Positions 10,870 to 22,417 of a stretch of DNA of 64,000 bases are shown here, piece after piece. Position 1 is the first letter of the stretch. Every line of letters starts with the position of its first letter. A program made the position numbers and the translations under genes. Under the pieces are notes generated by a model. The model worked only from the letters and a program-made list of their open reading frames with translations. It was not told where the DNA came from and ran no database searches. The stretch lies in the NCBI GenBank assembly GCA_947683425.1, contig CANTUQ010000050.1:9230501-9294500 (forward strand). The letters run 5' to 3'. The DNA is from Excoecaria cochinchinensis (taxonomy: Eukaryota > Streptophyta > Magnoliopsida > Malpighiales > Euphorbiaceae).

Positions 10870-12565
10870 TTTTTCACCAACAAACAAAAAGATCTAAACT
10901 TTTAACTAAAAAATCCCATATCATGAAACCAAGAATAAAATAAATCAACTTTTCCAAAAAAAAAAAAAGTAAATCTCCAATAATTACCAAATATAAAAGA
11001 ACTAGCTAATTGAAATGTCAAGTTGAACTACCTCTTATAATAAGCAAAGAGCTTAAATGATAAATGGATAGTTTCAAACCCATGCATAGCCAAGAAAAAA
11101 AGAAAAAGACATCCAGGCCATTCATATTTGCTAAATAGAAAGTCTCGGTAACCAAATATTACTGGTAATTAATATGGTAAGAGCAACAATTAGATTATAC
11201 CACAGGCAATTTGCATGTTAACAGTAAAGTTCATAGTAAATCAAATGACTCATCATTTATTGGTCCCAATAGATCTTAGCTGTCAACAATCTGAGTGCAC
11301 TTTCTTATGTAGTTTATGCATGTCATCAATAAATTGATTTATATTTTGACAAATTGCTTTATAATTATATTAGATAAAAATCTATACACTAAATATATAT
11401 ACATTGTGTTGCTGATGAGGTTTTAATTTTAAAATAAACAAAACTTTGAACAATTGAGCCCCATCTTTCGGAATTAGATCAATCAAAATAACCATGTTAT
11501 ATTAGAAATTTCATTGGATGAGACAAATGCTAATACTACACTTTGGCGGCATACAGGCCATTCATATTTGCAGATGAACGAAAACCTCCAACTCAGATGT
11601 TTAGAATAGGATTAATGCATTAAAAGAAAACAGAAGTTTGGAAAAGTAAAAATAGAAAAGGTAAGAAGTGCTAGCATTCGTTGACTTCAGGAAAAAGTGG
11701 ACAACTGAATAACTATATTTTAGATCATTAAGAAGTAGAAAACTTGAAAAAGTAATCAAATAAAATTGAAGCACATAAACCATAGAATATCCAAATATGA
11801 TAAGAAGCTTGAGTGGACTAAGGAAAGCCAAATATTGTATGCACTGAAAGAGAAAACCCCTTACCACTGTTCTCTAAAACCAGTCATTTGGTTGAAAAAT
11901 TAGAAATTCATAGGATAGCTAACCTGATATCAGCCTAAAATTTAGCGATACAAAACAGAACAACATTACTTGGGAAAGTACACATTACAATGCTAAATAT
12001 CAAAAATCAGATGACGAAATAGGCTAAAAGGCCATTCAAGTAAACAGAAACCATATTCAGCATGCAATGCACAAACAGCGAAGTTTAAAAAAATAAAAAG
12101 AAGAAGACAAGTTTTGGACTAGATTCTTTGAGCCTGATGAGAACCAACAGATATACATAATTAAAAGTTAAAAAAAGAAAAAAATGAACAGAAGAACAGC
12201 TAACCCGCGATGCACCAGTCAAGGAGAACGGAAGATGGCAATGGCGAAAGGAGAGCGCCGCGGCGGGGGCGATCGGTTGGCGGGGGCGCCGGTGGAGTGC
12301 GAGAGGCAAGGAAGAGGTAGGGGCGACACCAGATTTGCAAATCAGGAGAGGGGATGGAGGGATAGAGAAACAGAGAGAAAAATGGGATGTAAGAAAAGAA
12401 AAAAGTTGTATTTTTTAAAATAAAAATGAAAAAGTGATATATATGTAAATGAAAAATGTATAAATGAAATTAAAAATTTAAAATGTTGTATTATTGAAAT
12501 AATGAGAGAAATGGGTATATTTTTGTTGTTATTTTTTATTTTATGTATAATTATGTAAAGAGCCC
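10870..12565 (-). other. Right part of the MULE: intron-like DNA and a GC-rich leader
   Basis: 10870-12080 is AT-rich with nothing recognisable. 12184-12370 is a GC-rich block that, read on the minus strand, looks like a CT-rich 5' leader followed by codon-like sequence (CTCGCACTCC, GCCCCCGCCGCGG). It may be the captured first exon or leader belonging to the calreticulin fragment, but no calreticulin signal peptide can be read. It is followed by the AT-rich right terminal region. Confidence 0.4.
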
Positions 12566-12574
12566 TAACTTTTT

Positions 12575-14250
12575 CACTAAAATTGGTCCCGTGATATTGG
12601 AAATCATTTATGTGTGTATTCATGAAGTTGTTTTGAGAATGGCCATGTGTAAGGCTAATACTGGATGGTAAACTTCCAAATATATGATGATTGATGACAA
12701 ATTTCTTTATATCTTTTTTAAAAAAATACATTTAATTTTTTTAATAACTTAATCCGTTATTGGGACTGATACTTCTTTTCTTTTCGAAAAAATGCATTTT
12801 GGAAGTGTTTATTTATTTTTAGCGTTTAATCCTTTAACCATTTCTAGTTTGAATTGAAATTTTTAAATTTTTATTTAAAAATGTATCAAATTTACATAAA
12901 ATAATAATAAAATAAAAAATAGATTACGAATTTAATATATATAAAATAATAGTATTATTTTATTTAAATTTAGTGAAATAATATCCATTTGGGCCGCTAG
13001 ACCTATTTGGACCATCCGATCCATTTTTTTATATTAGTTATTTTAGTATTCTGTTATTATATTGATAATTATTTTCGTAAAAAAATTGGTCAAATGGCTT
13101 GATTCACATTTTAAACCGTTTGAGCCTCCATACCATTTGGCTCATCCGATCTATTTGTGCCAATATTTTTTTTTTTATTATAGTCATTTTAATATTCTGT
13201 TATTATATCGAAAATTATTTTCGTTAAAAATGAATCAAATGAGTTGACTCACATTTCAGCCCGTTTGGGCTTCCAGTAAATCCATTTAAGTCAAAAATTT
13301 TTATAGTAATCATTTTAATATTACATTATTATATCAAAAATTATTTTTTATTAAAAATGAATCGAATGGGCCGAGATGTATTGGGTTAAAAAAATTTTAT
13401 AGTAATCATTTTAGTATTCTATTATTATATTAAAAATTATTTTTCATTAAAAATGAATCAAATGGAACGATCCACATTTAAAATTTCAAAATCATATCAA
13501 AGTTTTTAACATGTGGTTCAACCCAATCCACTCAATTTATTTGGGTATTTGACCTATTTATAATCTATACTTTGTGGCTCATTTATGATACAATCCCAAT
13601 CCGGCTAATTTTCCATCTCTAATTGATCGAGAGTTCAACTACTTTTCTAATACAAATATCATTGCTTTTGCGATTAGATATTTTATTTCCAACTACAATT
13701 GTATTTTCAAATCTTTTAGCATCAAAATGAATTTCAGTCATAGCAAATATTTTTCCAGTTATATCAATGGCTTCAAATTCAAATTTGGTAATATTTTCTA
13801 TAATGCAAATTAAAAAAGGAATAAAACAGGAAAATATTTGACTATAAATCGTAGAGCAAATTCGGTCATTGGAATTAAAAAATAGCAATATGGTCAGTTA
13901 TTAATGCATTTTTATAAAATTGAGATTTTCTGATAATTTTTTGAATTATTATATTAAACTGAAATTGATTATTTAAAAGGAAATAGTAAAAACAATTAAT
14001 GAATTATTAATATTTTATTTATTTTCTTTTTCAATGCATTGGAAAATTATAGTGGAATTCACTAAATGATGGTAAAATGATATAAATGTAATAAAGTTTT
14101 CTTTGAATTATGAAACATTACATCTTAAGAAAAATTAAAAAAACTGGCCACCATTTAAATGGAACAGATTGAATATAATCATACCATGCAAGCTTTGATC
14201 ATTTTTTTCAATTGCAGTTCTAGTAGGATATTGGTGCCAAAAATAACCAT
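12575..14250. other. Non-coding AT-rich DNA with a degenerate tandem repeat
   Basis: No gene is seen. About 13056-13450 holds four degenerate copies of a unit starting TTATTATATNNAAAATTATTTT, spaced about 143, 125 and 97 bp. Each is followed by AAATGAATCAAATG-like sequence and GGCTCATCCGATC or GGGCTTCC-like pieces. This resembles the decayed interior of a DNA transposon. 13620-14250 has nothing recognisable. Confidence 0.5.
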
Positions 14251-14295
14251 TATTTTTTTTTTGAAGAAAAAATAGATCTTTATAAAACGAAAAGA

Positions 14296-17200
14296 TCATA
14301 AACAAGGGGGAAAAACCTCCCAAACAACGAACGAATCAAACAAAACTGAAGCTTTAGCTAACTTATGAGCTTCAGTATTGTTGGATCTAGGAGTCCAAAC
14401 CACCCCTAAATTGGCAAAAACCGACAAAAAATGCTTATAATCCGAAACAACTGTACCAAAATCAGTAAAGTCCTCTAAGAAATGAATCAAAGCAAAATAT
14501 AATTCTTGTGAATCAGTGTATATGATACCCTTTGGAGGTAGATGACTATCAATCCAAGATAATACTGATCTGAGGGCCAAACCTTCAGCCGTGCGTGCAG
14601 AGAATACTCCGGGCCAATGACCTGATAAAGCTTGAATATAATGACCATCTGCATCCCTAAAAACTGCTCCAAATCCACTCCTGCCCTTAGATGAAAAAAT
14701 TGAGGCATCAATATTACAAGTCCATCCCACATCATCATTAGAAAGAAGAGGGGCTCCACCCATAAGTCTATTATTAACAGGAACAAAGGCTCCATTAAGA
14801 ACATCTGATGTTGCCTGCCACTCTCCAAGATAAACCAGAGCTGATTGGACAATAATATGAGGTGCCTTTAAAACATCATGCCAACACAGATTATTCCTAA
14901 CATTCCATAACTGCCAAAGAATTAAACAAGACTCCTCAAATTTGTCCTTGCTTAAAGAATTGGACAAATAGGAGAGTTTTTCCATAAAAGGCAAGTCAAT
15001 ATCATGAACAGGGAGCTCATAACTACGCCAAACATCCCTAGCAAAATGGCAGTCAAAGAAAAGATGAGATATATCCTCCATTTCATCACAAAGCAAACAG
15101 CAAGTATTAACTATAATACCTCGGTGATTCAAATTAGACCGCACAGGTAACACATTTCTAACAGCTCGCCAAAGGAAATTTTGAATTTTAGGAGGAATAT
15201 TCAGGTTCCAGATAATTTTCCAAAGCTTATTAGGATGGGACGGGCCACTACTCAAACCCCTACTTGCCAATTTATACCCACTCTTAACCGTATATCTCCC
15301 TTTATCATCATAATGCCAAATTAATTTGTCATTTCTACCCAATAGAGGCAAAGGAATCCTCAAAATATCATTCACATCAGTCACACTGCAAAATTCTACA
15401 AGTTTATCAACATCCCACTCCTTCCCACTATTTTTAATGAAAGCACAAACTCTAACTTCATCATCAACAAAATCAGTGCCTTCTCCCACATAAAAGTCAC
15501 CCTCCCTCGGAACCCACGGATCCTTGTTGAAGAAAATAGATTTGCCATCTCCCACACTCCATCTCACTCCCTTTTCCAATAATGGTTTAGCTTGCATAAT
15601 ACTCTGCCAGGTGAAACTAGGATTAGATCCTAATTGAGCATCAAAGAAATTCCCATTTGGAAAGTATCTAGCTTTGAAAATTCTATAAACAAGAGTATCA
15701 TTGTTGAAGAGTAGTCTCCAACCTTGTTTAGCAAGCATAGCCATATTGAACAAATGCAAGTCTCTAAACCCCAACCCTCCCCTGTCTTTACTGGTACACA
15801 TACCCTCCCAAGCTAGCCAATGAAAGTTATTCTTCCCATTACTCTTTTTTCCCCACCAAAAGGAATTCATGATACGTTGTAATTCTTGACAAATAGAGAT
15901 AGGGATCATAAACACACTCATACAGTAAGTGGGAATAGCCTGAGCCACCGATTTTAAAAGAATTTCCTTACCCGCCCTAGAAAGAAACTTATTATGCCAA
16001 TTGGAAATTCTATTAACCAGTTTATTCTTCAGAAAACCAAAAATAGCCCGCTTGCTTCGTCCAATAAGAGACGGAAGACCCAAATAACGCCCATGATTAA
16101 GAGGGGTACTAACACCAAGAATGTTAGAAAGAAAATTTCTATCTCCATTCGACACACTAGGGCTAAAAAATATGCCCGATTTCTGAAAATTCACCGCCTG
16201 CCCAGAAGCCTTCTCATATTTATGCAAAATGTGTTTAATCATATGACAATCCCTTTCTAAAGCTCTAAAGAAAAAAAGAGAATCATCAGCAAAAAATAAA
16301 TGAGTAACTCTTGGCCCCCTCAAACTTGCTCTACAACCTTGAATACTTCCTGTTTTCTCTGCATCCCTAAGTAAGCAGGACAACCCTTCAGCACAAATGA
16401 TGAAAAGATAAGGGGAAATAGGATCCCCCTGTCTAAGCCCACGCTCCGGAATAATAGGCCCAGCATCCATCCCATTGAATAAAAGAGTATATTTCACATC
16501 CCTCACACACATCATCATCCAGTGCACCCACTGCCTAGAAAAACCCAACCTCAATAACATAGTTTCTAAGAAGGTCCAGTCAACTCTATCATAAGCTTTG
16601 CTAATATCAATCTTAAGAGCTGCTAATCCCTGTTTCCCTATCCTATGATTTTTCATGCTGTGAATCAACTCAAAGGCCACCAAAGCATTATCAGTAATTA
16701 ATCTACCCGGCACAAAAGCAGATTGATGCTCCGAAATGATCTTAGGCAGAACACTCTTCAGTCTATTAGCAAGCACCTTAGACACTATTTTATAAAGAAC
16801 ATTACATAAAGCAATGGGTCTAAAATCCTTAATCTGTTCAGGATTATCAACCTTAGGGATTAAAACAATAAGAGTGTCAGTAAGAGATTCTGGAAAAATA
16901 CCTTCCCTCAGCCATTTTTGACAACCAGCCACCACATCTGCCCCAATGATGCTCCAAAACTTTTGAAAAAATGCGGGGTTAAGTCCATCCGGTCCAGGAG
17001 ATTTGTCCGGTTTCATTTGGAAAATTGCTTCCTTGAACTCATGCTCAGAGAAAGGCTGAATAAGAGAGGCATTGTCTTCATCCGAGATACTTCTTTCAAC
17101 CAAACCGTGAACCCAGGCACAATCAGATTGGGAACGTTGAAAAAGCTCAGTGAAATACCCAGAAATAATCTCACTGATTCCTTGATCATCAGAAACCCAC

Positions 17201-18339
17201 TCACCAATATCATTTTTTAATCTTGCTATATGGTTCTTTTTCCTTCTTGAATTTGCTTGAGAGTGAAAGTACTTCGAATTTCTGTCACCATATTTCATCC
17301 AGAATACTTTTGCTCTTTGTCGCCAACGAACTTCTTCTTGCTCAAGAATCACATTGTACTCTGCTCTGAGACTCTTAATAGTTTCAGCATCATGAAAGGA
17401 ATCACTACTCTGTAGAAGGCCTATCTGGTACTCTAAATCAGCCTTCTTCTTCCTTGCAAAATCACATCTTTCTTTTCCCCAAATCTCAAGATTACGACAA
17501 CATTCAGTCTTCCTGGTCATGACATCCGAGGTCCCAGCTTTGCCCCACCCATCTTTCACAACATTAATAACATCCGATTCTAACAACCAACAATTTTCAA
17601 AACGAAAACGCTTACAACGCCTCAGATTGAAGCTTTTATTAAGATCAATTATCAGTGGAGAGTGGTCAGAGATAGGAGCCACAGCAACAGAGAGGAAACA
17701 ATTAGGGAAAGTGGAAAAGAAACCCGGATTCCCCATACCTCTGTCCAGTTTCTCACGCACCCAAGAGGTTGAAGACCTATACCTCTCCCAAGTGAAGACA
17801 GTACCTGCAGAAGGTAAATCGGACAAGCTACAATCTCGCACAGCATCTCCAAACCCATTTAGCAAGAACTGAGGATGAACACCACCTCCCAATTTTTCGG
17901 AAGAAAGGAGTAGATCATTGAAATCTCCAATTATCAACCAAGGATCAATCATCGATTTATCCATTCCAATTTGACGAAGGAGACGCCAAGAATCCGCTCT
18001 TCTTGAACGCTCAGGGAAACCATAAAAACCTGTTATGTTACTCTTAACACCACCGGGCCCTTGAAAAAGAAAGTCTATATGGTTTTGACTAAACTTTGTC
18101 ACTTGGACCTCAAAACCATCAGCCCAAAACACAGCAAGCCCACCACTCCTTCCTCTGCTATCAACAGCAAAACAACCCTTAAAACCCAACACACTCTTAA
18201 TTTCCTCAATTCTGCAGGTATGAACCAGTGTTTCCATGAGGAAAACAAGACCAGGCTTGTTACGAAAGACAAAGTCTTTCAAAAATCGAACTGTCCGGAG
18301 GTTGCCTAAGCCTCGGCAGTTCCAACTTATGATTTTCAT
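14296..18339 (-). CDS. LINE ORF2: endonuclease / reverse transcriptase / RNase H
   Basis: An uninterrupted 1347-residue polyprotein. Residues 1 to about 230 are an exonuclease-endonuclease-phosphatase domain (start MKIISWNCRGLG, end SDHSPLI), which nicks target DNA. The RT spans about 450-750 with FRPIALCN near 506 and the catalytic FADDSLFF near 686. A zf-RVT segment near 1040-1120 has CCLLCDEMEDISHLFFDC. An RNase H of the type found in plant L1 elements ends the protein, with NIDAS near 1208, AEGLALRS and TDSQ near 1276, and EAHKLAKAS in the last motif. The start codon overlaps the ORF1 stop (ATGA). Full length with key motifs intact, so it could be enzymatically competent. Confidence 0.93.
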   Translation of the reverse strand: MKIISWNCRGLGNLRTVRFLKDFVFRNKPGLVFLMETLVHTCRIEEIKSVLGFKGCFAVDSRGRSGGLAVFWADGFEVQVTKFSQNHIDFLFQGPGGVKSNITGFYGFPERSRRADSWRLLRQIGMDKSMIDPWLIIGDFNDLLLSSEKLGGGVHPQFLLNGFGDAVRDCSLSDLPSAGTVFTWERYRSSTSWVREKLDRGMGNPGFFSTFPNCFLSVAVAPISDHSPLIIDLNKSFNLRRCKRFRFENCWLLESDVINVVKDGWGKAGTSDVMTRKTECCRNLEIWGKERCDFARKKKADLEYQIGLLQSSDSFHDAETIKSLRAEYNVILEQEEVRWRQRAKVFWMKYGDRNSKYFHSQANSRRKKNHIARLKNDIGEWVSDDQGISEIISGYFTELFQRSQSDCAWVHGLVERSISDEDNASLIQPFSEHEFKEAIFQMKPDKSPGPDGLNPAFFQKFWSIIGADVVAGCQKWLREGIFPESLTDTLIVLIPKVDNPEQIKDFRPIALCNVLYKIVSKVLANRLKSVLPKIISEHQSAFVPGRLITDNALVAFELIHSMKNHRIGKQGLAALKIDISKAYDRVDWTFLETMLLRLGFSRQWVHWMMMCVRDVKYTLLFNGMDAGPIIPERGLRQGDPISPYLFIICAEGLSCLLRDAEKTGSIQGCRASLRGPRVTHLFFADDSLFFFRALERDCHMIKHILHKYEKASGQAVNFQKSGIFFSPSVSNGDRNFLSNILGVSTPLNHGRYLGLPSLIGRSKRAIFGFLKNKLVNRISNWHNKFLSRAGKEILLKSVAQAIPTYCMSVFMIPISICQELQRIMNSFWWGKKSNGKNNFHWLAWEGMCTSKDRGGLGFRDLHLFNMAMLAKQGWRLLFNNDTLVYRIFKARYFPNGNFFDAQLGSNPSFTWQSIMQAKPLLEKGVRWSVGDGKSIFFNKDPWVPREGDFYVGEGTDFVDDEVRVCAFIKNSGKEWDVDKLVEFCSVTDVNDILRIPLPLLGRNDKLIWHYDDKGRYTVKSGYKLASRGLSSGPSHPNKLWKIIWNLNIPPKIQNFLWRAVRNVLPVRSNLNHRGIIVNTCCLLCDEMEDISHLFFDCHFARDVWRSYELPVHDIDLPFMEKLSYLSNSLSKDKFEESCLILWQLWNVRNNLCWHDVLKAPHIIVQSALVYLGEWQATSDVLNGAFVPVNNRLMGGAPLLSNDDVGWTCNIDASIFSSKGRSGFGAVFRDADGHYIQALSGHWPGVFSARTAEGLALRSVLSWIDSHLPPKGIIYTDSQELYFALIHFLEDFTDFGTVVSDYKHFLSVFANLGVVWTPRSNNTEAHKLAKASVLFDSFVVWEVFPPCL

Positions 18340-19477
18340 TGTAACCGGCTGGCCTGCTTAGCAGTGCCTGCCGATAAAGAGGATCCATGCATAGTAACTA
18401 GCATGTTTGTATCCACTCCTGAATCAATACACTGTGAAACCGAAGTAGAAGAGATTTTCCTGGGCCTTTTTTTTCCTTCCTCAAAGCCCAACGGTATAGC
18501 TTCTTTTGCTTGGCCCAATCCAGTCTCAGAAGTTTCCTCGAGATCATGCTCCATATCTTTTGCCCCCTTCTCAATAACTTCCTTTCTAAGTTTACTTCCC
18601 ACATCCTCTCCCTGGATTTTAGCCATATCCGATTTTAAGGGAGGTTTATTGTCAAGGTCCATACAATTAGCCTTAGAATACGCAAAAGAGGATCCCCCTG
18701 CATCCCGTAACCAACTGCTCACCGGTTGATTATTCCGGCGTGGTTGAACTTTTATACTGTCATCCCATTGCAAAGGTAGGCTCATTCCACCAGGTTTTGT
18801 TCTCATCAAGCAGCAGCTGTCTATATGTCCAAGTCGGCCACAGAGATAACAAAAAACAGATAATCTTTCGTATTTAAAGAACACAGTATGAACCACCCCA
18901 TCAGCTTTCATAACTTTCTTATATCTCATCAACGGTTTACGCACATCCACCTTCACCCTCAACCGCATAAACTGATCTGATCTTCCTGTAATGACTTTCG
19001 CATCATATTCTAAGAAAGAGCCAATAAATTACCAAAACGTTTAGCCATTTTATCTGTCATAAAACCCGAAGGTAAGTCATGAACTTGGACCCAAAAAGCA
19101 CCCTCATTTAAAGGAACTGAGTTCTCATTTTCCCCTTCCTGAATTCTATGCAACAGTAGAAGGTGTCTATTGAACGTCCATGGGCAGCCAGCCAAAATAC
19201 GAGCAACATCACATTCAAAAAAGAAACGAAAAACAAAACGCCCCTTCCCTACTTGTGTAATATGGACTCCCCCCAAAGGATGCCATAGATCAGCCATAGT
19301 ATTCCTCATATACTCAAAATTGATAGAAGCCTCGGTAAGAAATCTGCCTACCACATTTATACCCGTTGGACTTTGAGGACTTCCGTCATTTTCTTCCAGT
19401 TGCCAACCATTTTCCTCTTCTTCCCTAATATCCAAATGTGCCAAATCAGCCTCCATAGAAGAATCCATAGAGACCAA
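18336..19477 (-). pseudogene. LINE ORF1 (DUF4283 and CCHC zinc knuckle), frameshifted
   Basis: The first part (19477-19010, 155 codons) is a DUF4283 domain with GRFLTEASINFEYMRNTMADLW-type sequence ending WVQVHDLPSGF. The frame then ends at a TAG near 19010. One base out of frame, FLEYDAKVITGRSDQFMRLR continues into 18968-18336, which carries the knuckle CYLCGRLGHIDSCC and a charged tail. A single missing base near 19015-19020 accounts for the break. ORF1 proteins of plant L1s bind RNA and form the ribonucleoprotein. Because ORF2 is intact, the element might still move if ORF1 protein came from another copy. Confidence 0.85.
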
Positions 19478-19700
19478 AAGAGAAAAGATAAAAAACGTGT
19501 CACAAAGACAGACTAGATGCTACAGAGAGCACAAAAAGCTATTAAAGAACAAATAACAAGCATTTTCACAAAAAATGTGTTTGGGCGAATTAATTTGGAT
19601 TGCGGCCACCTGACGCTGAGACACCAAAACATCATTACAACTACCTAAGCACACCCTGTTACTTAAAAAAGTGCCACATTGGATTTCTTCCTTCCATATT

Positions 19701-19789
19701 TTATTTTATTTTATTTTATTTTTTTTGGGTAAATCATATTTTATTTTTTTAACAAAACATGTATAGTTCAAAATATTTATTAGCCAAAC

Positions 19790-19823
<34 letters not shown>

Positions 19824-21773
19824 CCGTTTTTCAATAATAAAAAAATAACATGTATTGCATGATAACTCTAGTAATCTTGATCGATCAACTAATTGGACAG
19901 CAGGTTCAAGAAAATATGCAATTTGTATTTAAGTGTTTGTTTGTTTAAGTTTTTAATAATTTCTAAAGTGAACAAAACATGCTATTTTAGAAACGTAATT
20001 ACCACAACGTTATGCATGGTTGGATATTCGACTTTCACATAAAGAAAACCCTTATACAATGTTATCCCTCTTTATTCTCTTTTCTTGAGTGCTTTCCCAC
20101 AGATTGCAGTAAATATTAAACATTAGAGAGAATCAAACATCGATCCTTTTACAGAATTGAAGAAACCGACTAGATCAAATAAAATGCTAAAAAAAATGAT
20201 CAATATCATATTGGAATTCGATCGGTTGAAAATATTGTAAGAGTCACATTAAAATAAAAGATATATGAATGGTCTCAGGTGATTGAAGAGGAAAATACTT
20301 CAATGCTAGAATTATATGTGTTGAGAGGAAAAGAAGATTATGTATGGGAGTGCTTGCGTATTACATACATTTGTATATTCGGTTTATTACAATATCAACT
20401 ATCCGATTTTAACAATTTTTTATTTCAATTATTAATCTGAATTTAATATTGAAGAGCTCAAATTAATTTAAATGAAAATCGGATGGTAATAAATACTGTA
20501 ATGTACAAATATACCTAATCAAGACCCTATCTATCATGGGTTTAATTCTATGTATATATTTGATCTTTATCACATTATAATTATAATTGATTGCGTGACA
20601 TAAACTGCGGATTGATAAGAGATAAGAGAGGGGATCCATGTCAATTGATGGTTAACACCATGGGAGGAGAGGGATGCCTGTGGCGGAGAAGCCTCAGTCA
20701 TGATGGTTATTGGGCCTATTTCAATGGGCCTTAGAATTGAGTGTTATCATGAATTAATGATGGAGAAAAATGACCATTGATTTTCGAATGTTAGATAAAT
20801 ATCTCTTTCATAAAATTGGCTCATTTCTATATTATTTTTAATAAATCATATCAGAGCATAAAATGATGAGTGTGAATTAGTGGTGTATACGGCTCTTGAT
20901 CTTACTGTAACGAACCGAAATACCGAATAAAAAAATTCAGAATCGAATTGTACCGTTAACTTTTTTGACTAGAACCGAACCGAATTGTAATGTTAACTTT
21001 TTGACTAGAACCGAATCGAAAACTGTATTGAACCGTGCCGAACTGTTTTGAACTGAATTGGACCGAAAGAATCGATATTCATTAATTATTATATATAATA
21101 TTAGTAATTTATATATGGCCAAAGGTGCAAGTTTACCCCTATAGTTTCACCAAATGGGCAAATTTAGCCTTAATTTTTTTTAGTGGCAGATCTCCCTCTG
21201 ACGTTATAAAATCGGGGCAAAAATACCCCCACCGTCAATAGCTGTTAAATATAACCATCACAGCGTGAGTTGATCCCGTTATCTGCCAGGATTTGGACAC
21301 GTGTCGCCTTCTCAATTGCCACACCACTCACACAATGAAAGAATTGGTATAATTAAGACTAGTTCGGTAGATTGAATTCGATATTTTCGGTTTTGGACTA
21401 GTAAGCCTTTTATTATAATATACATTTTAACAAATAAAATTATAAATTAATAATATCAAATCGAATTACTTATAATTCGGTTCGATTTTTAATGTCCATT
21501 GTTTTTTTTCACCCACATCAACTTGTTCTTTCTTAAAAACGTATAAAGTGGATTATTTATTAATTTCAGATGCATATCAGCAAAATAGTTGCAATAAACT
21601 CCTTCCACACCTTTGACATATCAGAAATATCCTGAAAATTATAGTTGCAGTCACCATTATATAAAAAAGTTCAAGACCTTCTGAGCAAGATTTGATCTCT
21701 TATGCTAAATGGGTTTTTAGCTATGCAAAAGTCCAAGCTGCACAAGGAGAGGCTTCTCAAGGTTTATTAAGAG
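19701..21773. other. Intergenic DNA upstream of the receptor kinase gene
   Basis: Contains a (TA)n microsatellite at 19793-19822. At 20890-21070, repeats of GAACCGAACCGAATTG include a 40-45 bp tandem duplication of GTTAACTTTTTGACTAGAACCG. Around 21121-21330 is a segment of dispersed-repeat appearance (GCAAGTTTACCCCTATAG, GGACACGTGTCGCC). A weak inverted repeat lies at about 20350-20520. The last 150 bp would be the promoter and leader of the receptor kinase gene, but no clear TATA element was assigned. Confidence 0.5.
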
Positions 21774-22181
21774 ATGAAGACAAGAATTCTGCTGTTTCTA
21801 GTGCTTGTTTTCCACCAAATTTGTAGCATATCAGCATTCACTAACGCTCAGGATGGTAAGCTTAAGCTAGCTATGATTACTATTCTCTATCTTTTCTTGG
21901 TCTGATTAATTCAGTAAGTACAATACAATGCATTGAATATCATGTTTAATGGCAAATTAAGGCTTTCTTAACTAACTACAGATTAGCTATTAAATGAAAG
22001 TTTTTGATTGTTAACTGCATAAAGATGAATCTTTGATTTTGTATGTTTGTTCAACTGTCCAATTTCTGAAGATAGGATTGTTATTTATGTATTTGGAGAA
22101 AAGAAAGAAAGAAATTCTAGTCCAACTATAATGATTTTATGCCTGAAATGAATACAATTTTCATGTCACATGCTAAAACAT

Positions 22182-22369
22182 GGGACAAAAATTTGACTGG
22201 GGTATTTTGAAAATTTTTTTACGCAAATAGTGTATTTTGACAAATATTTCCGGGTGTAAAGTTGAGTCAGAAGCCGCAGCTGACGCCTGCGGCTTCTGAC
22301 AGTGGAACCCACAGTATGGGTCCCCTTTTCCACAGTGATGCCGCAGCTGGTAGCTGCTGCATCACACTT

Positions 22370-22417
<48 letters not shown>

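Larger units (their letters stand above)
7303..12565. mobile_element. Pack-MULE-like (Mutator) transposon carrying gene fragments
   Basis: A 9 bp direct repeat TAACTTTTT flanks the unit (7294-7302 and 12566-12574), the duplication length of Mutator elements. The ends are loosely inverted: left GAAGAAATTACACAGAATG, right (complement) GGGCTCTTTACATAATTATA. Inside both ends come AT-rich stretches ending in the shared motif AATACAAC, then TTTTCTTTTC or similar and a CTCTCT-rich block, over about 180 bp. No transposase is present. The cargo is an SCNM1-like first exon (plus strand), two calreticulin exons (minus strand) and an AT-rich minisatellite between them. The TIRs are diverged, so the call rests mainly on the 9 bp duplication and cargo. 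Confidence 0.72.
14251..19700 (-). mobile_element. L1-type LINE retrotransposon
   Basis: Two minus-strand coding regions in the L1 order: ORF1 (DUF4283 plus zinc knuckle) then ORF2 (endonuclease, RT, RNase H). A T-run at 14251-14262 lies downstream of the ORF2 stop and is the poly(A) tail on the minus strand. The 5' end is not sharply defined and is placed near 19700. No convincing target duplication could be found by eye. The element is close to full length. Confidence 0.9.

Noticed and set aside
14251..19850. Target-site duplication of the LINE (AATAACCATTA-type sequence near the T-run)
   Set aside because: No convincing second copy could be found near the 5' end.
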